DNA from: CAYOXX01 sp964408025
GTDB lineage: Bacteria > Acidobacteriota > DATKUA01
Assembly (NCBI GenBank): GCA_964408025.1
Contig: CAYOXX010000028.1
Span: 1-34,141 of the forward strand
Direction: 5' to 3'
DNA length: 34,141 nt
Under the pieces are notes generated by a model. That model saw only the letters and a program-made list of their open reading frames with translations, searched no databases and had not been told where the DNA came from. Position numbers and translations under genes: made by a program. This document shows positions 7,978 to 17,800 of the stretch, piece by piece; within the stretch, counting starts at the first letter, position 1, and each line of letters starts with the position of its first letter.

Positions 7978-8997
7978 ATGCGCGACGAGCTTTGGCGCTA
8001 CGACCGCCAGATCCGCTTCGAGCCGATCGGCGAGGCGGGCCAGCGGGCGATCCGGCGCGCCGCCGTCGTGGTGGTCGGCTGCGGTGCGCTCGGTTCGACG
8101 GCGGCCGACCAACTGGTGCGCGCCGGCGTTGGCCGGCTCACGGTGGTCGACCGCGACGTGATCGAGCTGCATAACCTGCAGCGCCAGGGCCTCTTCACGG
8201 AGGACGACCTAGTTGCGGGCCGCCCGAAGGCTGTGGCGGCGGAGCGGGCGCTGCGGGCCGCCAACAGCGAGGTCGAGGTGCGGGGCGTAGTCGCCGACGT
8301 GAGCTACCGCAATGCTCGGCGGCTCTGCGAGGGTGCGGACCTGATCGTTGATGGCAGCGACAACTTCGAGACGCGTCTGCTGCTCAACGACGTGGCGCTG
8401 GAGCTCGGTCTGCCCTGGGTCTACGGCGGCGCCGTCGCCTCGGAGGGGATGGCGAAGGCGGTGGTGCCGGGTGCCACCAGTTGCCTGCGCTGCCTGCTCG
8501 ACGGCGTCCCGGATGCGGGCGAGATGCGCACTTGCGAGACTGCCGGGATCATCGCACCGGCGCCGCACATGGTGGCCTCGATCCAGGTCGCCCTGGCGCT
8601 GCGGCTTCTGAGCGGCGGCGGGGCCGACGGCAATCTGCTGGTGCTGGACTGTTGGGAGCCCTCGCTGCGCTCGATCCCGGTGCCGCGCCTGGTGGACTGC
8701 CCGGCTTGTGTTCGGGGCGAGCGCAGGTTCCTCTCGGGCCAGGAAGCCGGCTCGGCGACCGTCATGTGCGGTCACCGCACGGTGCAGGTGCTACCAGCCG
8801 GGGAGGGGAGCGTAGACCTGGCGGAGTTGGCCCGGTCGCTGGAGGGCCTGGGCGAGGTCAGGGACCGCCGCCACTACCTGCAGTTCGACGACGGCGAGCT
8901 GAAGCTATCAATCTTCCCGGACGGGCGCTGCCTGGTGCGCGGCACCGACGACCCGGCGCGGGCGCGGGCGGCCGTGGCCAAGTACCTGGGCGGCTAG
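7978..8997 (+). CDS. ThiF/MoeB/HesA-family adenylyltransferase (E1-like)
   Basis: 339 aa. The family adenylates the C-terminal glycine of ubiquitin-like sulfur carriers (ThiS, MoaD and others). The nucleotide-binding loop GCGALGS is at 34-40, followed by VVDRDVIELHNLQRQ (60-70), the conserved DGSDNFETR (125-133), and zinc-binding pairs C169/C172 and C241/C244. A cysteine in TCETAGI (C186) sits where E1-type enzymes carry the catalytic Cys. Residues ~260-339 form a separate C-terminal domain (CGHRTVQVLP ... LSIFPDGRCLVRGTDDPARA) seen in Bacillus-type MoeB/ThiF proteins in place of a rhodanese domain. No ThiS, MoaD or JAMM gene is adjacent, so the partner (thiamine, molybdopterin or cysteine sulfur) cannot be told. 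It is flanked by a divergent DUF5916 gene and a convergent Trm112-like gene. Confidence 0.85.
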   Translation: MRDELWRYDRQIRFEPIGEAGQRAIRRAAVVVVGCGALGSTAADQLVRAGVGRLTVVDRDVIELHNLQRQGLFTEDDLVAGRPKAVAAERALRAANSEVEVRGVVADVSYRNARRLCEGADLIVDGSDNFETRLLLNDVALELGLPWVYGGAVASEGMAKAVVPGATSCLRCLLDGVPDAGEMRTCETAGIIAPAPHMVASIQVALALRLLSGGGADGNLLVLDCWEPSLRSIPVPRLVDCPACVRGERRFLSGQEAGSATVMCGHRTVQVLPAGEGSVDLAELARSLEGLGEVRDRRHYLQFDDGELKLSIFPDGRCLVRGTDDPARARAAVAKYLGG

Positions 8998-9038
8998 CGC
9001 GATCGCAAAGGGCGACCTTCGGATACGCCTTTCGGGCG

Positions 9039-9272
9039 CTACCCCTGCACGGGTAGTTTCATCGCCGCGAATCTGTCCGGCGACACCTCCTCGGCTTCGT
9101 CGATGAGCATGACCGGTATGCCGTCGTCGACGCGGTAGCGGAGGCGGCACTCCGGATTCAGGCACTGCAGCGATACCTCGTGCTCCGCCAGCGCCGAGCG
9201 GCAGGCGGGGCAGACTAATATCTCCAGCAGTTCGGGTGCCACGGCGGATTCCGATTCGATCTTGTCGCTCAT
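9039..9272 (-). CDS. Trm112-like zinc protein (UPF0434/YcaR family)
   Basis: 77 aa. Cysteines C21, C24, C37 and C42 form a CPAC...CLNPEC zinc ribbon, followed by YRVDDGIPVMLIDEA, the hallmark of Trm112/YcaR proteins. In eukaryotes and archaea Trm112 activates methyltransferases; the bacterial members are poorly understood. Two bases separate its ATG from the stop of the TPR-metallopeptidase gene, and its strong GAGGAG ribosome site lies in the end of that gene, so the two are translationally coupled. Confidence 0.85.
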   Translation of the reverse strand: MSDKIESESAVAPELLEILVCPACRSALAEHEVSLQCLNPECRLRYRVDDGIPVMLIDEAEEVSPDRFAAMKLPVQG

Positions 9273-9274
9273 CT

Positions 9275-11101
9275 TCAGCTCCTCGATTGGCCGGCCCCGA
9301 CCGCTTCGGATTCGGGGTCGGCTGCGGCGCCGGATTCGATCTCGGCGATCAGCCGGAAGAGATCGGGGTCGCGCTCCAGCAGCTCCTGGGCCGTGTGGCG
9401 GGCCGTCTCCGGCAGGCCGGGGCGCTTGACGTCGGAGGCGTAAGCCTCGACGCCCTGGGCGAAGTATTCCAGCGCGTCCGCAGCGGCATAATAGTCGAGC
9501 ATGCTCCCCGCCGCCACCGCCCTATCGTACAGCTCCGCTATCCTCTCCTGCAATTCGGCCGGCAGGGCGTAGATGTGGACCTGGTGGGCGAACTCGTGGG
9601 CAACCATATTGAAGCCGCCGCGCGCCGCCTCGTCGAGGGTGTGGATGCCGGAGACGCCCTGGAGGCCGCCGATCCCCTTGACATCGTCCCAGAGGCGGCC
9701 GTCGAACGTGCGCTGTCCCCGCATCTCCTCCAAGCCGGGCCCCTCCCAGAGCCGCCTGTGCATGGGCAGGATGTAGTGGGTCGCCCCGCGGCTTGCCAGC
9801 TCCGGGAGGAAACGCTGGAGCGGCTCGATGCCGCGCAGTATCGCCCGCTGGCGATCCGCACTCAGGGAATCGTAATTAATGAAAACGTCGCGCAGAAAAG
9901 GCGGCTCCTCGAGGGGCCGCCGGCGCAACCGGGCGAGGAGTAGCGGAGAGACGACGTCCTGCCGGCTCAGGCGCAGCCTGAGAGCCTCGGCAATCCCGTG
10001 GTGGGCCAGCCCCCAGCCGGGATTGATCTCCAGCGCCCGCATGTAGGCCCTGATCGCCGCCTCGTCGTCGCCACGGCGCAGGAGGGCGGCTCCGAGCATC
10101 GTAAGCGCCTCGGGGTCGGCGGGCTCGCCCTCCAGCAGCCGCCGCAGTTCCGATTCGGCGCCGGCCGGATCCCCCGAATCCAACAGCACTTCCGCCCGGG
10201 CGAGTGCTTCCCGGCTATCCTCGGTCCGGTCGACCTCCGGGTAGCCGTCCACGCTGTGCCCCTGACCGAGGTAGAGGCGGGCACGGACGTGGAACGGATC
10301 GAGGCGCACGGCCAGCCGCAACTGCTCGACCGATGCTTCGAATTCCCCAGTCCTGTAGAAGGCGTAGCCGAGGACAAAGCGGGCTTCGGCGTCGAGCGGA
10401 TCCGCGGCCACCGCCTCGCCGGCGAACCGGATGAGAAGCTCGTCGCGGCGTCCCTCGGCCGCGATGTAGGCTGCCTCGTAGTATGCCTCCGCCCGCCGCG
10501 GCTCCAGCTCGCGGCCGGCGTTCAGTAGCTCCAGCGCCTCCTCGCTGCGCCCGCCGGCGCGCAGGCAGCGCGCCCTGCCGACCAGGGCGGCGTAGCTCCG
10601 CGGCTCCCGCTCGAGGATCTCGTTGAAGATCCTCTCCGCCTCGGCGAAGTCGCTGCGCTGCAGAGAGATCTCGGCTCGCAGCGCCGGCAGGGGGGGGGCC
10701 ACGTGCGGGGCCGCGTCGAGAAGATCGAGGGCCTCGCCGAACCGGGCCTGGCGGATCAGCAGCTCTACAGCCCCCGCCCTCGCCTCCGGATTGTCGGGAT
10801 CGGCGCTCAGAGCCAGGGCGAACCGGTCCGCCGCTTCCTCGAACCACCCGGCGCTCAGCAGCAGCTCTGCCAGGCGAATTTGCAGCGCGCTGTCGGAGGG
10901 CTCATTGTCGAGCGCGGCCCGGGCCTCTGCGATCCGGGCCTCGAGCTCGCCTAAGGGATCGTCACGGAAAGCGGCGTGCGCGCCCGCCGCAGCCAGCGCC
11001 AGAGCGAGCAGTGCCGACGCGGCCGCCAGGCAGGTGCTGCGGCAGCCGCAGGCCCGCGCAAGCGGTTTAAATCGCCCCTTCGCTGCGGCTGTTGATGTCA
11101 C
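9275..11101 (-). CDS. Exported TPR protein with ATLF-like zinc metallopeptidase domain
   Basis: About 608 aa. A hydrophobic signal segment ends in AAAGAHA. Residues ~35-400 are tandem TPR repeats (for example LEREPRSYAALVGRARCLRAGG and LRLAVRLDPFHVRARLYLGQG). The C-terminal ~150 residues hold HEFAH (502-506) and EYFAQGVEAY starting at Glu545. The spacing (43 residues) and the E-Y/F-F-A pattern match the anthrax-toxin-lethal-factor-like zinc peptidase fold (HExxH plus downstream Glu). The likely location is periplasm or surface; the substrate is unknown. The apparent start is GTG 11101 with a poor ribosome site; a later TTG start is possible without losing the signal region. The gene is divergent from the pilin operon and coupled to the Trm112-like gene. 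Confidence 0.7.
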   Translation of the reverse strand: MTSTAAAKGRFKPLARACGCRSTCLAAASALLALALAAAGAHAAFRDDPLGELEARIAEARAALDNEPSDSALQIRLAELLLSAGWFEEAADRFALALSADPDNPEARAGAVELLIRQARFGEALDLLDAAPHVAPPLPALRAEISLQRSDFAEAERIFNEILEREPRSYAALVGRARCLRAGGRSEEALELLNAGRELEPRRAEAYYEAAYIAAEGRRDELLIRFAGEAVAADPLDAEARFVLGYAFYRTGEFEASVEQLRLAVRLDPFHVRARLYLGQGHSVDGYPEVDRTEDSREALARAEVLLDSGDPAGAESELRRLLEGEPADPEALTMLGAALLRRGDDEAAIRAYMRALEINPGWGLAHHGIAEALRLRLSRQDVVSPLLLARLRRRPLEEPPFLRDVFINYDSLSADRQRAILRGIEPLQRFLPELASRGATHYILPMHRRLWEGPGLEEMRGQRTFDGRLWDDVKGIGGLQGVSGIHTLDEAARGGFNMVAHEFAHQVHIYALPAELQERIAELYDRAVAAGSMLDYYAAADALEYFAQGVEAYASDVKRPGLPETARHTAQELLERDPDLFRLIAEIESGAAADPESEAVGAGQSRS

Positions 11102-11139
11102 TGGCGGTTAACCAGAGCCTTTGTAGCGGAAATCGTAGT

Positions 11140-11214
11140 AAAGTACTTTGTGATTCCTATCACTGCAGGAATCGCTCTTAGGCACTACTTTAAGCATGAA
11201 TTGTACTCTATAAT
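11140..11214 (+). promoter_or_regulatory. Divergent control region before the minor-pilin operon
   Basis: A TATAAT box at 11209-11214 precedes the first pilin gene (ATG 11242) but lacks a good -35. Upstream lie a perfect palindrome AAAGTACTTT (11140-11149) and an inverted repeat GATTCC-(10)-GGAATC (11152-11173), either of which could be an operator. The run GGCACTACTTTAAGC resembles a sigma54 site, but the GG-GC spacing is 11 rather than 10 bases. Confidence 0.35.
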
Positions 11215-11241
11215 GAGTGGAGTTTACATATCGGGGGCGAG

Positions 11242-12063
11242 ATGTTGAGGATTTCGCGGCAGGACGGCTTCTCGATGATAGAGCTACTCGGGGTGCTGTT
11301 CGTAATCGGCCTGCTCGCCGCCCTCTCCTGGCAGGCGCTTATGGGCTGGCGCGAGCGCAACGCCCTGCGCATGGTCAGCCAGGACGTGAAGTACCTGTTC
11401 GAGAAGTACCGCCAGCGGGCAGTAGACAAGGGATACAACTACGGCCTGATATTCTCCGACGACGGCCTCTATGTCTTCGAGGACAACGGCGGCAACGGCA
11501 GCGACCGGTTCCTGACGATGAACAACTTTGCGGTCGACCCGGGCGAATACTCCGACCGCGTGGGGAACACCGGGGAGGCCAACCAGCGGGGCTTCCGCCG
11601 CGTGAGCAGCGCCGTTAATGAGTACTCCCTCTTCAACAGCAGCAGCCGCAACGGCACACTGCTGGCGATGACGATGACCTCCTTAGATCTCGACGGAACG
11701 CGGACCGGCGACGCCTTCGTCCCCGCAGGCACCGACATCAGCTCCAGCGCCGTGCAAACGTTCAGCGGCAGCGACGACGCCCCGTTCGAATCGGGTTCGC
11801 TGGCGCTGTTCTTCTGCTCCGATGGCCTCGTCTACCTCAAGGACCCGACGCAGCCGATCCAGCCGTTCGACCGCGGCCTCTACAGGCTCGGCGACAGCGT
11901 CGACCCCTTCTACGTCGTCCGCATCGCCTACGACAATCCCGATACCGCCCGGGCGGAGATACCCGACTACTTCGAGGTCGCCCTGAACCGCTACGGGGCG
12001 GCAACTTACGTGCGCTGGCACTCAAACGACGGTGGAGCGACCTGGCATGCGCAGATCCAGTGA
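11242..12063 (+). CDS. Type IV pilin-like protein, FimT/GspH-like minor pilin
   Basis: 273 aa. The class III prepilin signal is RQDG|FSMIEL, with Glu at mature +5 and a hydrophobic helix LLGVLFVIGLLAALSWQAL; cleavage and N-methylation would be by PilD. The remaining ~230 residues are a beta-rich head without a name I can give. It is longer than typical FimT/GspH (~170), and the extra length lies in the head domain. It is the first gene of the pilin operon, with ATG after GGGGGCGAG. Its 3' end overlaps the next gene by 17 bases. Confidence 0.8.
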   Translation: MLRISRQDGFSMIELLGVLFVIGLLAALSWQALMGWRERNALRMVSQDVKYLFEKYRQRAVDKGYNYGLIFSDDGLYVFEDNGGNGSDRFLTMNNFAVDPGEYSDRVGNTGEANQRGFRRVSSAVNEYSLFNSSSRNGTLLAMTMTSLDLDGTRTGDAFVPAGTDISSSAVQTFSGSDDAPFESGSLALFFCSDGLVYLKDPTQPIQPFDRGLYRLGDSVDPFYVVRIAYDNPDTARAEIPDYFEVALNRYGAATYVRWHSNDGGATWHAQIQ

Positions 12064-12565
12064 AGACGGCTACTCGCTGATCGAGGTGCTCGTCGGCCTG
12101 GCGATCTTCTCCGTCGGCGCCCTGGCAAGCGGCATGATGATCGTCGCCAGCATGCACCAGAACCAGGCGGCCAGGGAGCGGACGCGGGTGGCGGGGCTCG
12201 TCTCGGAGCGGCTCGAGGAGCTGCGCTCCCGGCCGTGGGACGACGCGGGCGGTTACTACTCGCTGCGGGCCGGTGGCCAGGTGCTCGACGTCGATGACCT
12301 GCGCAGCTACTCGTACGGCGCGGTGGAGTACGACTTCTCAGGGACCTACGACTCCAATCTCTACGAAATCGGCATGCCGTACGACGAGATGCCGTTCTAC
12401 CTGGTGATGTGGCGCATCGAGGACATGACCGACAGCGGCCTGGACTTCAAGCGGGTCACCATACGCGGCGCAGCCATGCGCTGGCACAGCCTCGAGCAGC
12501 GCTGGGAGCCTGTGGCGACGTTCGACCACGTGGGCATGGTATTCAGGGAGATAAAAGCGGAATGA
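12047..12565 (+). CDS. pilV: Minor pilin PilV-like
   Basis: 172 aa. ATG 12047 follows GGTGGAGCG at a good distance and lies inside the end of the upstream gene; an in-frame GTG at 12032 is a poorer start. The prepilin signal is SSEDG|YSLIEVL with Glu at +5, then VGLAIFSVGALASGMMIVASM. The sequence RERTRVAGLVSERLEELRSRPW is typical of PilV/GspI-type minor pilins. It overlaps the next gene at an ATGA junction (12562-12565). It would join PilW, PilX and PilY1 in the pilus tip complex. Confidence 0.8.
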   Translation: MRRSSEDGYSLIEVLVGLAIFSVGALASGMMIVASMHQNQAARERTRVAGLVSERLEELRSRPWDDAGGYYSLRAGGQVLDVDDLRSYSYGAVEYDFSGTYDSNLYEIGMPYDEMPFYLVMWRIEDMTDSGLDFKRVTIRGAAMRWHSLEQRWEPVATFDHVGMVFREIKAE

Positions 12566-14016
12566 GCACACGATTACTTGAGCCTCCGAGCCGGCGTTGC
12601 CGAGCGCGCGCGCCCCGGGCGGGGCGCCGCCAGGACGGTTTCACGCTGGCGGAGGTGCTCATAGTGCTGGTCATCATCAGCATCCTGAGCACGATCATGA
12701 TCGTGAGCGTCAACTCCAGCCGCCGCGCCGGCCTGGCCAACCAGGGTGTGAGCTCCGCGCAGCAGAGCGCGCGCCTGATCTCCACCCTGCTGGAGCGCGA
12801 CGCGCGCGATATCGGCAGCGGCCTCTACTCCAACGCCTACCGCAGCAAGAACGGCGGCGAGGCCGGCGAGCTGATCGGCAGCCAGAGCCCCGACCGCTTC
12901 GACTACGAGCTGGACGTTACCGACCTCGAGGGATTCATGATCCCGCCGCTGGAGGTGGTCAACGGCACCAACAACGAGCCTGCCTCCTACCTCAACCCGA
13001 TGGCCCAATCGATCAATCTCACCAGCGACTACCGCGCCCCCGGCAGCGACGTGCTGACTACCTATTCGATCCCCACGGACCTGTTCGGCGGCGTCATCGA
13101 CGAGTATTCCGGTCTCGGGCAGGAGAACTTCATCGTCGAGGATCCGGTGCTCGGCCAGCGCCTCCTCGACATCTTCGAGAGGTTGGGCAGCAAGCCGCTG
13201 CTGGTCTTCGTCATCGACGACGAGGGGACTTACGCCACACTGCGCTCTATAACCCAAATCTCCAGCCAGGCCGGCGAATTCCGGATCAAAATGGAGCCCT
13301 CCAACGCCGTCAACCAGCCGACCAACTTCAAGGGCTTCCTCGAGGATATCGGCTACAGCTTCACCGGCCCCGGCGGCCCGGACCAGTTGCGGGCGATGGT
13401 CCAAGGTGACTCCTTCGGCATGATTTCCGCGGTCACCTACTTCGTCTACAACCATCCCGATCCGTCGCTGGGCGCCGACGGCTGGCTGGTGCGTCTCGAC
13501 GTACCCTCCATAATCGCTGCCGGGCTCGACATCGACGCCACCGATCCCGAAACGCTGCGCCCGTTCGTGCTCGCCGAGCACGTGGTAGACTTCCAGGTGG
13601 CGCTGGGCATCGACAGCGACCACAACGGCTTCGTCGACTACGGCGAGTGGGTCAACTCCGAGGCGATGGAGGACTACTCGCACGTCGCCCCCGGTGAGGA
13701 TAGCGTCTCGACCGAGTTCTCGGACCTGGTAAATCACCTTGTCGGCGTGCGCGTAACGGTGGTCACGCGCACCGACAACACCTCGGCCGACGACCCCTAC
13801 GGCTTCATGCGCCGCGACGCCCCCGGCTTCGACTCCACCTATCCAGGCGCCGCGGAAGTGGCAGCCGCCCTGAACCTGCCGACCCAGATCGAGGACCACG
13901 CGTGGGACCGCGACGACCTGCTTGACAGGGTCTGGTACCACCGGGCGGTCTCCTTCACGCGCTCGATGAAGATACGTAACCTCAACCTGGCGAACACTTT
14001 CGCCCGCACCCAGTAG
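12562..14016 (+). CDS. pilW: Minor pilin PilW-like
   Basis: 484 aa from ATG 12562. The leader is long and arginine-rich (about 26 residues) before RRQDG|FTLAEVL, with Glu at +5 and helix IVLVIISILSTIMIVSV. The following SSAQQSARLISTLLERDARDIGSGLY matches PilW. The C-terminal ~350 residues are acidic and Gly/Tyr rich with a DSDHNGFVD calcium-loop-like stretch near 13610-13640. It is larger than typical PilW (~300), so an extra head domain is present. The neighbours, PilV-like before and PilX-like eight bases after, support the role. Confidence 0.8.
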   Translation: MSTRLLEPPSRRCRARAPRAGRRQDGFTLAEVLIVLVIISILSTIMIVSVNSSRRAGLANQGVSSAQQSARLISTLLERDARDIGSGLYSNAYRSKNGGEAGELIGSQSPDRFDYELDVTDLEGFMIPPLEVVNGTNNEPASYLNPMAQSINLTSDYRAPGSDVLTTYSIPTDLFGGVIDEYSGLGQENFIVEDPVLGQRLLDIFERLGSKPLLVFVIDDEGTYATLRSITQISSQAGEFRIKMEPSNAVNQPTNFKGFLEDIGYSFTGPGGPDQLRAMVQGDSFGMISAVTYFVYNHPDPSLGADGWLVRLDVPSIIAAGLDIDATDPETLRPFVLAEHVVDFQVALGIDSDHNGFVDYGEWVNSEAMEDYSHVAPGEDSVSTEFSDLVNHLVGVRVTVVTRTDNTSADDPYGFMRRDAPGFDSTYPGAAEVAAALNLPTQIEDHAWDRDDLLDRVWYHRAVSFTRSMKIRNLNLANTFARTQ

Positions 14017-14024
14017 GCGGCCTG

Positions 14025-14831
14025 ATGAGAGAGAGAGGAAACTGCCGATCCGACGGCGAGGCCGGCGCGGCGCTGCTGCTGGCGATCTTCTTTACCCTGA
14101 TCATCAACGGCATCGCCCTCACCCTCTTCGTCACCTCCAGCAGCGAGATGTCCAGCTCCTCGAGCCAGGTCATCGGCCAGGATTCGTTCAACGTCGCCGA
14201 AGCCGGCATCAACATCGGCCTGCTGCGCGTCAAGGCCCTGATGGAGGCCCACGATCCGGTCGATCCCTCGACGCCCTTCTCGCGCCCACCGTTCAACCTC
14301 ACCTCCGAGGGCGCGGTCGGCGACGACAACCTGACCCTGAGCGAGTACAGCTACTTCGACCTGGTGACCCTGGAACCACTGCCCGAGAGCTCCCTCACCC
14401 AGATCCGCTACGGCCTCGTCGATGACGTCACCAATACCTACACCAGCTCCATCGACGGCTTCTTCACTCCCGAGAGCTCGAATCCGGACGAGATCAGCGC
14501 CTACCTCACCGGCGCCGAGCCGGTCTACCTCGACCTGATCGACATGGAAGGGAGCGCCGTGCAGCGGGCTTGGCGTCTCTATCTCGTCAACGACAACGAC
14601 CACGACGACAAGACCGCCCTGCTGGTTGCCGTCGGCTACGTGATGGACGTGCGGAACAACGTCCTCTACCAGAAGAGGATCGAAGCCAGCGTCTACATCC
14701 ACGGCTTGGATCTGGGCCGGCAGCCGGACCCGACCGGACAGATATCGTCCAGCGCCCGCGGCGCCCGCACCGGCCGCTTCCGCGTCTCGTCGGACCTCGA
14801 TCAGCCGGTCGACAGTTTCGACATTCGCTAG
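14025..14831 (+). CDS. pilX: Minor pilin PilX-like
   Basis: 268 aa. The N-terminus EAGAALLLAIFFTLIINGIALTLF has the PilX form, lacking the +5 Glu, followed by SSSEMSSSSSQVIGQDSFNVAEAGINIGL, the characteristic PilX N-terminal helix (cf. N-terminal 'PilX/PilW' domain families). The C-terminal half is a beta-rich domain. It sits eight bases after the PilW-like gene and 26 before PilY1. Confidence 0.75.
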   Translation: MRERGNCRSDGEAGAALLLAIFFTLIINGIALTLFVTSSSEMSSSSSQVIGQDSFNVAEAGINIGLLRVKALMEAHDPVDPSTPFSRPPFNLTSEGAVGDDNLTLSEYSYFDLVTLEPLPESSLTQIRYGLVDDVTNTYTSSIDGFFTPESSNPDEISAYLTGAEPVYLDLIDMEGSAVQRAWRLYLVNDNDHDDKTALLVAVGYVMDVRNNVLYQKRIEASVYIHGLDLGRQPDPTGQISSSARGARTGRFRVSSDLDQPVDSFDIR

Positions 14832-14857
14832 GCACAGAAGACCATGGAGAGGGGGCC

Positions 14858-17800
14858 ATGAGAAAAACAACTGCGGCAATTCTGACCGCCCTGGCGCTGG
14901 CCTGCCTTCCGGCCGCTGCGCAGGAGCAGCCCCACAACGACCCCCTGGCCATCCTCAGCAATCGGCCGCGTCCCAACGTACTGATGCTAATCGACACCTC
15001 CGGCTCGATGCTCTGGGACAGCGATCAGATCAGCGGCAGCGACATCACCGTGCGCCTGGAGGACAGCCTGCGCTACGCCTATGCTCCCCACTACACCTAC
15101 AACTTCGGCTCCGACAGCCACAAGGTCTACCTCATCGACAGCGATCACCCCGAAAGCCGCATCGGGCAGGCCAAAGCCGCCATCCGCGAGATCAGCTCGC
15201 AGATCCCGGACATCAACCTCGGCATCGGCCGCTTTCGCAAGTCGCTGGTGCTCAACCGCTTCCGCGCCGACGTCCCGTCCGGTCTTGATCAGGATGCCGT
15301 GCAGCCCAACTGGTACAACTACGAGTACTGGGACGGCCAGCTCCCCGTCGTGGGGCAGATAAACGTCCCCTATCGTCGCGCGCACGTTGGAGCCGGTAAT
15401 CCTTATGAATACGCCTACGCCCGCGTGGTGCGGCGCTACAACGAGCACTGCGGGCCTATCTACCGCATGTGGACGATCTACGACCCGACCGACGTCGTTT
15501 GGTCGACCGACATAGAAGAGGTCCGCTACATCGGCGGCGAGCTCTATATCCGCCTCAACTGGTGGACGCGGGAGATCGAGGACTCCCGCTACATGCAGTA
15601 CCGCGCCCTGGGCTCCTCCGGCGAGCAGATCTTTCGCGACAGCTACGCCTCGCCGGACGCCACCCACCGCAACAAGCTCAACCAGGTCGACAACATCGAC
15701 ATCTTCATCAGCGACTCCGAGTTTCTGATGCTGAAAGAAAACACCCAGCTTGGCGATCCTCTCTCCGCGAACGTCTACGTGGCCGAGGTCTACGGGGTGC
15801 CAGTCGACCAGACGCTGACCTTCTACTACTACCCCACCGTCGCCGACTGGGATGGCACAACCAGTTGCGCGGGCGGCGAGATACTGGTGGACGTGCAGGA
15901 CCGCTTCCAGGACGACTTCGACACGCCGCAAGACGAGAGCGACAACAAGGAGCAGGTCGCCGCCACCGCCGGCCCGATCACCACCAACGCGCTGATCTAT
16001 GATTTCACCGTCGAGCCGGTCGAACTTACCGACCTCGGCCCCTTCTTCGGCATGGGCGGCACCGCGCTGGGAAGCACGCTCGAGGCAGCTACCGCCTTCT
16101 ACCGGGACTCGGTAATCCCCCGCGACCAGGATTACAACGTTGCGCACTGCCGCGACAACTTCGTCATCCTGCTCACCGACGGCTACGAAACCTGCGGCGG
16201 CGTCCCCGAGAGCGCTGCCTCCTATCTCTACAACGACCTCGGAATCAAGGTCTACGTCATCGCATTCGTCACCACCACTGCGCAGGCCGACGCCATCGCC
16301 GCGGCCGGCGGCACCGAGGTGGCCTTCCGCGCCGACAACAAGGAGGAGCTGATCGAGGCGCTCAAAAACATCTTTGCCGAGATTCAAACCTCGGTGCAAC
16401 TGGCGGCCCCGGTGGCCGCCAGCTCCACCCGCCAGCAGGAGAGCGTTGTGGAGGGCGACGTCGCGCTGCTGCCATATTTCGACTTCCCGGGCTTCGAGGG
16501 CCACCTGCAGGCCCGCAGAATATTCAAGATCTGCGTCGTCGCCGTCGACCCCAGCACGGGAGACATCCTGCTCGACGGCAGCGGCGAGGCGGTGATCATC
16601 GAGGACGACATCAGCGAGGCGCGCGTCCTCGAGCTCACTAACGATCCCGACAACCCGATCGACCAGGATCCCGCCCGCGAGATCGTCGGCATCCAGATCG
16701 ACCCGCCGGCCTTCTCCTGGGACGCCGGCGAGCTCCTCAGCCTGCCGTTCATCGAAACCGAAGACCCGGAGTTCGAGTACCAGCACCTGCAGCAGGACTA
16801 CGACGACCTGGATGGCGACGGCGACACCTCCGAGGAGATCGTAAATCCCGCCTACAGGACGGCCGACGAGCGCCGCATCTTCACCACGCTCTCGTTCGCT
16901 TGGCGGCCCGAAGTGATCGAGTTCGACGAGGCGACACTGATCGACGACGAAGACAACCGCGACGAGGTGATTCCGCTGCTCGGCGTCGAGGGCTGGAGCG
17001 AAGAGGAGATCCGCTTCCTAGTCAACTACGTGCGCGGCAAGACGGTGAGGCGCTTCGCCGAGACCACCGAGATCTACGGCTACACGTTCAACCCGGGCGA
17101 CCCGATGCCGAATCCCGACTCCGAGGACGGCAACGGCGACGGCATCCCCGACGGCTTCCTCTACAGCGAGCGCCAGTGGAAGCTCGGTGACATCGTCGGC
17201 TCCACGCCCGCGGTCGTGATACCGCCGATGGGCACCTACCCGATCGAGATCAACGACAACGACAACTCCCTGCACGACTACGACGAGTTCGCCGAAGCCA
17301 ACTCCGACATCCCCTCGGTGGCGATCATCGGCGCCAACGACGGCATGCTGCACGCCTTCAGCTTCACCGGCATCGATCTCAACGACGACGGCGACTTCGA
17401 GGACACCGGCGAGTTCTACCCCGGCCAGGAAATCTGGGCCTTCGTGCCGCCCGACCTCATGGGCAAGCAGAGGATGATCTACAGCGACAGCGAGGACGAC
17501 GACGACTTCGAGCCCGACGGCCAGCTGATGAGTCCCCACTCCTACTTCGTCGACGCCATGTCCACGCTGGCGATCGTGCGCGCCCGCTTCCACGACGGCG
17601 ACACCGACGGCGACGGCAGCGCCGACGATCCGGAATTCCGGATCATGTTCCTCACCGGCGAGGGCCGGGGCGGCAACTACTACTGGGCCCTCGACGTCAC
17701 CGATCCGCTCACCCCCGTACCGGTCTGGTCGCTGACCGACCCCACCATGGGCCTCACACTATCGCGCCCGGCTGTCGGTCCCGTCCAAACCGGCGACTCA

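Noticed and set aside
9039..9056. Terminator CTACCC-(6)-GGGTAG after the ThiF-like gene
   Set aside because: A six-bp stem followed only by TTTC, and it includes the stop codon of the convergent gene; could be chance.
11178..11200. Sigma54-type promoter before the pilin operon (GGCACTACTTTAAGC)
   Set aside because: The GG and GC dinucleotides are separated by 11 bases instead of the strictly kept 10.
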